A stretch of 12,760 nucleotides of DNA from NCBI GenBank assembly GCA_013360825.1, contig JABWAY010000094.1, positions 1 to 12,760 on the forward strand. The letters are read 5' to 3'. The position numbers and the translations under genes were made by a program. This DNA comes from Candidatus Brocadiia bacterium. Its GTDB lineage: Bacteria > Planctomycetota > MHYJ01 > WSZJ01. Position 1 is the stretch's first letter; the number at the start of each line of letters is the position of its first letter. Shown here piece by piece: positions 7,395 to 12,760 of this stretch. Below the pieces are notes generated by a model, which was not told the DNA's origin, ran no database searches, and saw only the letters and a program-made list of their open reading frames with translations.

Positions 7395-7418
7395 GGATTC
7401 GCGGGAATTCCGCGATCC
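7395..7418. repeat. Near-perfect 24-bp inverted repeat in the divergent deaminase/lipoprotein region
   Basis: Left arm GGATTCGCGG (7395-7404) and right arm CCGCGATCC (7410-7418) are complementary apart from one extra T in the left arm. They flank a 5-nt centre (GAATT) that itself forms part of the palindrome GGAATTCC (7404-7411). The position, just upstream of the deaminase -10 and about 35 nt before the lipoprotein -10-like box, is where an operator for a dimeric regulator would sit. No regulator gene is adjacent, so function is inferred only from symmetry and location. Confidence 0.45.
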
Positions 7419-7452
7419 GTCGAGTGCCCGACCGGGGCCCGCCGCGGCTTGG

Positions 7453-7458
7453 TATGCT
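7453..7458 (+). promoter_or_regulatory. Leaderless-type -10 box of the small lipoprotein gene
   Basis: TATGCT (4/6 to TATAAT) ends 6 nt before the A of the ATG at 7465, and there is no Shine-Dalgarno. If used, transcription would begin at the start codon. No good -35 is visible 17 nt upstream. Confidence 0.4.
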
Positions 7459-7464
7459 CGGCGC

Positions 7465-7944
7465 ATGACTCCACGACTCCTGCTGGTTCTGCCGTTCGTG
7501 CTGGCCGCGTGTTCGCCGGCGGATCTGCCGCAGGCGAAGGTGACGATGATGATCGGCGTGCGGGTCGCGGAGGGCTCGGGGATCGGGAGCGTCACGGTGA
7601 ACGGGGATCCGCGCGGGCCGGCGCCGGTGGACCTGGACGTGGAGGGGCTGGCGTTCGACCCTGCGCTGACGCCGAAGGCCTGGCCGCCGCCGGGGGCGCA
7701 GTCGTTTGAGCCGACGGTCTCGAAGCACGGCAGCAAGGAGTCGAGCCTCACGATCGCGCTCTCCGGCGACATCGTCTACGTGCGCAGGATCGCGGCGGGG
7801 GTCGAGACGATGGGGGGGATCCGTCTCAAGGTCACCGCCCCCGAAGGGTCGTCGCTGGAGTTCGACAGCGCCGAAAAAGAGCTGACCTCGGGTCTCGGGC
7901 GGGCGAAACACACGGTGCGGCTGCTCTACAAGCGCAGGCGCTGA
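7465..7944 (+). CDS. Small putative lipoprotein of unknown function
   Basis: A 159-residue protein with a short lipoprotein signal peptide. Arg4 is followed by a hydrophobic core and the lipobox LAAC (13-16), so Cys16 would be the lipidated N-terminus, with Ser at +2. The mature part has no transmembrane helix and appears mostly beta (KVTMMIGVRVAEGSGIGSVT, then SLTIALSGDIVYVRRIAAG). A Pro-rich stretch lies near residues 70-80, and the C-terminus is very basic (KHTVRLLYKRRR). I do not recognise a family. It ends 7 nt from the convergent valS stop and is divergent from the deaminase gene, sharing the inverted repeat at 7395-7418 in the intergenic region. Good third-position GC and the signal peptide support a real gene. 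Confidence 0.75.
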   Translation: MTPRLLLVLPFVLAACSPADLPQAKVTMMIGVRVAEGSGIGSVTVNGDPRGPAPVDLDVEGLAFDPALTPKAWPPPGAQSFEPTVSKHGSKESSLTIALSGDIVYVRRIAAGVETMGGIRLKVTAPEGSSLEFDSAEKELTSGLGRAKHTVRLLYKRRR

Positions 7945-7951
7945 GCCGGGA

Positions 7952-10672
<2,721 letters not shown>

Positions 10673-10699
10673 GGCGGGATCCGGAAGTGAGGGAGGGAC

Positions 10700-10728
10700 A
10701 TCATAGCGTCGGGGCGTGGGGATGCCAG
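10700..10728 (-). promoter_or_regulatory. sigma-70-type promoter of valS
   Basis: On the minus strand CTGGCA (10728-10723) and TATGAT (10705-10700) are separated by 17 nt, matching the TTGACA/TATAAT consensus at 4/6 and 5/6. The predicted start is near 10693, giving a leader of about 20 nt. I see no T-box-like structure; the leader is too short for one. Confidence 0.55.
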
Positions 10729-10759
10729 CGGGCAGACGCGGGCCGTCGGAGATTGGGGA

Positions 10760-10788
10760 TTGATCGCGGGGGGGCGGGTCGGCAGAAT
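10760..10788 (+). promoter_or_regulatory. sigma-70-type promoter of the DUF1579-like lipoprotein gene
   Basis: TTGATC (10760-10765) and CAGAAT (10783-10788) are separated by 17 nt, each matching consensus at about 4/6. The predicted start near 10795 leaves a ~25-nt leader containing GGAGG at 10808-10812, 7 nt from the ATG. It lies back to back with the valS promoter within a 147-nt intergenic region. Confidence 0.5.
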
Positions 10789-10819
10789 CCCGCGACCCAC
10801 ATTTCACGGAGGTTCCGCC

Positions 10820-11359
10820 ATGAGGTCGATCGCCTGCGCCGTGCTCGCCGCGGCCGCCCTTGCCGGATGTTCGTCCGCGCCCGAGACGGCGGAGAAGCCG
10901 TACAGGACGGTGGCGGCGGCCTCCGCCGAGGAGAAGAAGGCTCTCTGGGACCCGCTGGCGGCGCTGGCGGGGGAGTGGACGATGACGACGCAGAAGGGTG
11001 AGACGGTTCTTGGGCTGCGCGTGGAGGTGACGAGCGGCGGGACGGCGATCCGCGAGGCGATCTTCCCGGACTCCGAGGGGGAGATGGTCAACCTGTACAC
11101 GATGGACGGGGCGTCGGTGCTGATGACGCACTACTGCCATGTCGGGAATCAGCCGCGGATGCGGGCCACGAAGACCGAGGGGGGAACGTGGGCGTTCGAC
11201 GCGGCGGGGTGCGGCAACCTGACCTCGGCCGACGGCGGATTCATGGGCTCCATGACGCTGAAGATCCGCGATGCGGACCACATCGAGCAGGCCTGGTTCT
11301 GGCACGAGGGCGGAAAGGTCGCCCCGGGGCCGGTCCTCGTCCTGACCCGGAAGAAATAG
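10820..11359 (+). CDS. DUF1579-like putative lipoprotein
   Basis: A 179-residue secreted protein. The signal peptide is MRSIACAVLAAAALAG with lipobox LAGC, giving lipidated Cys17. The mature domain starts with WDPLAALAGEWTM (43-55), the typical opening of DUF1579/nitrobindin-like beta barrels. It continues with GTAIREAIFPDSEGEMVNLY (74-93), a HYCHVGNQPRMRA segment (104-116) and DADHIEQAWFWHEGGK (151-166). The family function is unknown, although its members resemble small ligand-binding barrels. ATG 10820 is chosen over the in-frame ATG at 10760 because GGAGG (10808-10812) lies 7 nt upstream and the signal peptide begins exactly there. It has its own promoter, is divergent from valS and is followed by a strong hairpin. 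The DUF1579 assignment is from motif memory and is fairly sure. Confidence 0.82.
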   Translation: MRSIACAVLAAAALAGCSSAPETAEKPYRTVAAASAEEKKALWDPLAALAGEWTMTTQKGETVLGLRVEVTSGGTAIREAIFPDSEGEMVNLYTMDGASVLMTHYCHVGNQPRMRATKTEGGTWAFDAAGCGNLTSADGGFMGSMTLKIRDADHIEQAWFWHEGGKVAPGPVLVLTRKK

Positions 11360-11365
11360 CCCGGC

Positions 11366-11400
11366 GCGGGGGGAGGGGGGCGCTGTCCTCCTCTCCCCGC
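11366..11400 (+). terminator. GC-rich hairpin, probable terminator of the DUF1579-like gene
   Basis: A 15-nt arm GCGGGGGGAGGGGGG (11366-11380) pairs across a 5-nt loop with TCCTCCTCTCCCCGC (11386-11400), giving 15 pairs of which three are G-U on the plus-strand RNA. It starts 7 nt after the lipoprotein stop. No T tract follows, so it is an atypical intrinsic terminator. The G-U pairs become A-C mismatches in minus-strand RNA, so it should act mainly on plus-strand transcripts. It is the only clear hairpin between any of the convergent pairs in this window. Confidence 0.55.
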
Positions 11401-11404
11401 TCCG

Positions 11405-11896
11405 TCAGGGCCCGGGAAAGTGCCGTCGAAGCGCCGCGAGCGAGCGGCGTCCTGCCGAGACGGGGTTGCGGTCGCAGGTGTAGAGCTCGACCGTGAGAAA
11501 TCCGCCGTAGCCGCTCGCGCGCAGTCCCCGCGCGATCGCCGCCCACGGCATGTCCCCCTCCCCGACCGGGAGGTGATGGTGGACCCTGCCTCGGATGTCC
11601 TCCACGTGGACATTCCAGGTCCGCCCGGCGCAGAGCGCGATGGTGCGCGGCAGGTTCTCTCCGGCGACCCGTGCGTGCCCGAGATCGAGATTCGCGCCGA
11701 GCGCGGGGTGGCGGACGTCGCGCCAGGCGCGGAGAAGGGTCTTCACGTCGCCGATCAGGAATCCGGGTTCGTACTCGATGCCGAGGCGGAGGCCGAGGCG
11801 CCGGGCGGTGTCGGCGAGCCGCGCGAGGGCGTCCATCGCCCCGCGCCACGCGCCCCTGCGGGCGGGGCCGGTCGTCACGCTCGCGACGGTGATCAC
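11405..11896 (-). pseudogene. Truncated sugar-phosphate isomerase/epimerase (AP-endonuclease-2-type TIM barrel), C-terminal part
   Basis: About 163 recognisable residues form the second half of a xylose-isomerase-like TIM barrel. Visible strands carry the metal ligands expected for this superfamily: Glu in RLGIEYEPGFLIGD, Asp/His in GANLDLGHARVAGENL, His in WNVHVEDIRG and Glu in GGFLTVELYT. Full-length members are about 270-290 residues, so roughly the first 100 are missing. The frame stays open upstream to a stop at 11986-11984, but the residues encoded there (Arg/Ser-rich) do not look like the family. The GTG at 11896 is a mid-barrel strand (VITVASVTTG), not a natural start. Upstream is the fragment of an unrelated hypothetical protein in another frame. 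This is either a truly broken gene or a normal gene cut by an assembly join. The specific substrate is unknown. Confidence 0.75.
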
Positions 11897-11990
11897 CGAC
11901 CCGTGGGTCGACCTGCTGCGGGTCGCGCCGAAGGCTCCCCTTCTCGTGGCCGCGACGGCGCGGCGAGAGGAGATCGATGTCGATCACCCC
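11897..11990. other. Junction between two unrelated truncated genes
   Basis: Within this stretch the minus-strand coding signal switches from the hypothetical protein (credible down to about GVIDIDLLSP, ending near 11961) to the epimerase frame (credible from about 11896). The two are in different frames, and neither has its natural end or start. A short inverted repeat, CGACCC-GT-GGGTCG, lies at 11897-11910. The 7-mer GATCACC occurs on both sides of the join (11891-11897 and 11982-11988). No insertion sequence, target duplication or tRNA is present. Confidence 0.6.
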
Positions 11991-12760
11991 CGGGGCCCCA
12001 AGGACATTTGCGCCTGGCTCCGGCACGCCGCGCATCGGCACATCGATCGGGCGCCCGACGAGCGCCGCGCCGGTCTGCGGGTCGCGCTGCGTGCGCGTGA
12101 AGCCACTGCCACCGACCGTCGGGCTGAGCCCGAAGTGCAGGCCCTCGCGCGGCTGGCGGATCTCGACCGTGTCCGGCATGCCGTTGAAGAGCGCGAGCAT
12201 GACGTCGTCGGCCAGCTGCTCGATGCGCAGCGCAGGCAGCTTGTTGCCCCCCTGCCACGCCTCGACCTCCAGGCCGCGCCAGCCTTCGACCACCGCCGAG
12301 CGCAGCAGGAAGCCACCGAGCGGCCAGGCCAAGCCGGCAGGCGACGCTGTCGAGGCCTTTTCCGAGACCTTTTCCGAGGCTTTTGCCGAGGCCGTTGCGC
12401 GCCCCTCGCATTCGGCACGCAGGCGCGCGCGCACGCTCGCCGCGGCGCGTCCGGCCTCCCCCGCGGCGCCAACCTCGATGGGCAGGTCGGTCTCCGCGGC
12501 GGGATCGCCCACCGTGGGCGACAGGCAGAAGCGCATCACCCGGTTGACCAGAAGATCGCCGCAATCCGCGTTGCCCACGCTGCATGCCCCCTGCACCAGC
12601 GCCTGGATCCAGTTCGGGTCGAGGAAGAAGAAGCGCAGGGTCTCCGGCGGCAGCATGTCTTCGTCGGGCACCAGGTTGTGCAGCGGCACGCCGTAGAGCA
12701 GCACCAACCGGCCGAGCCAGGCGCTGGCCTCGGCGAGCATGGCCTCGAGTTCGGTCGCCC
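11962..12760 (-). CDS. Hypothetical protein fragment, truncated at both ends
   Basis: A minus-strand frame enters from the right edge (open through 12760) and is convincing protein down to about 11962, some 265 residues. It continues open to 11241 only as a shadow of the epimerase. Notable segments are WLGRLVLLYGVPLHNLVPDE, MLPPETLRFFFLDPNWIQAL (the right-hand part) and WPLGGFLLRSAVVEGWRGLE, with GMPDTVEIRQPREGLHFGL further on. I recall similar LVPDE/MLPPE proteins of unknown function, possibly near phage-tail-like loci, but only weakly and assign no function. A 12-bp tandem repeat encodes a Ser/Lys-rich linker in the middle. Glycine codons are mostly GGC (about 18 GGC to 8 GGG by hand count), the reverse of gmhA, and leucine is largely CTG. 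This suggests a different source genome from the rest of the window. The ATG at 12740 is not necessarily the start. Confidence 0.6.
12355..12390. repeat. Three 12-bp tandem repeats inside the hypothetical coding fragment
   Basis: On the plus strand the units are GCCTTTTCCGAG, ACCTTTTCCGAG and GCTTTTGCCGAG, differing at one to three positions. A degenerate fourth copy follows. On the minus strand they are in frame and encode a repeated A/V-S-A/E-K tetrapeptide, giving a flexible, charged linker between two more conserved parts of the protein. Slippage would change linker length without a frameshift. This is not a CRISPR: there are no spacers. Confidence 0.7.

Noticed and set aside
7348..7911. 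N-terminal extension of the deaminase over the small lipoprotein gene
   Set aside because: The GTG with AGGAG gives a family-length protein; the extension is antisense to the lipoprotein and lacks homology.
10673..11305. N-terminal extension of valS across the divergent lipoprotein gene
   Set aside because: The extension is Arg/Pro/His-rich, runs over a promoter region and a real opposite-strand gene, and ValRS homology starts at the 10672 ATG.
11241..11960. C-terminal continuation of the hypothetical protein
   Set aside because: Below about 11961 the frame becomes Arg/Pro/Asp-rich and overlaps the epimerase coding frame, so it is a shadow past the junction.
12355..12390. Possible CRISPR-like array
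   Set aside because: The units are 12 bp, contiguous, without spacers, and in frame within a coding region.

Overview
The window is very GC-rich and densely coded. No ribosomal or other marker RNA is present, so the organism can only be inferred. It looks like a Gram-negative-type bacterium of a Planctomycetota-like lineage. The reasons are an ADP-heptose pathway pair, lipoproteins with clear lipoboxes, an ECF sigma factor fused through a membrane helix to extracytoplasmic carboxypeptidase-regulatory-like repeats, and a mixture of Shine-Dalgarno-led and apparently leaderless genes. This assignment is an inference and is not firm.

Layout. Positions 1-195 hold the 3' end of an unidentified gene that overlaps an aldo/keto reductase (177-938). 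A short gap leads to hldE (977-2437), which overlaps gmhA (2434-3081) by ATGA. These two supply steps of ADP-L-glycero-beta-D-manno-heptose synthesis. Tail to tail with gmhA is the sigma factor/carboxypeptidase-regulatory fusion (3091-5271, minus). It is divergent from an S66-family LD-carboxypeptidase (5399-6313). Next come an adenosine-deaminase-family enzyme (6325-7347, minus, GTG start), a small divergent lipoprotein (7465-7944), valS (7952-10672, minus) and a divergent DUF1579-like lipoprotein (10820-11359), which ends in a strong GC hairpin.

From about 11405 to the window end, two unrelated minus-strand genes are truncated against each other. One is the C-terminal half of a sugar-phosphate isomerase/epimerase-type TIM barrel. 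The other is the internal or N-terminal part of a hypothetical protein with clearly different glycine codon usage. The join lies around 11890-11980 and looks like either an assembly chimera near a contig end or a real rearrangement breakpoint.

Functionally, several genes point to the cell envelope: heptose synthesis, murein tetrapeptide recycling, two lipoproteins and a possibly membrane-tethered sigma factor. However, most are single genes in alternating orientation, with convergent pairs only 7-11 nt apart, rather than one operon. The most noteworthy item is the sigma-TM-repeat fusion. I see no mobile element, CRISPR array, tRNA or rRNA.
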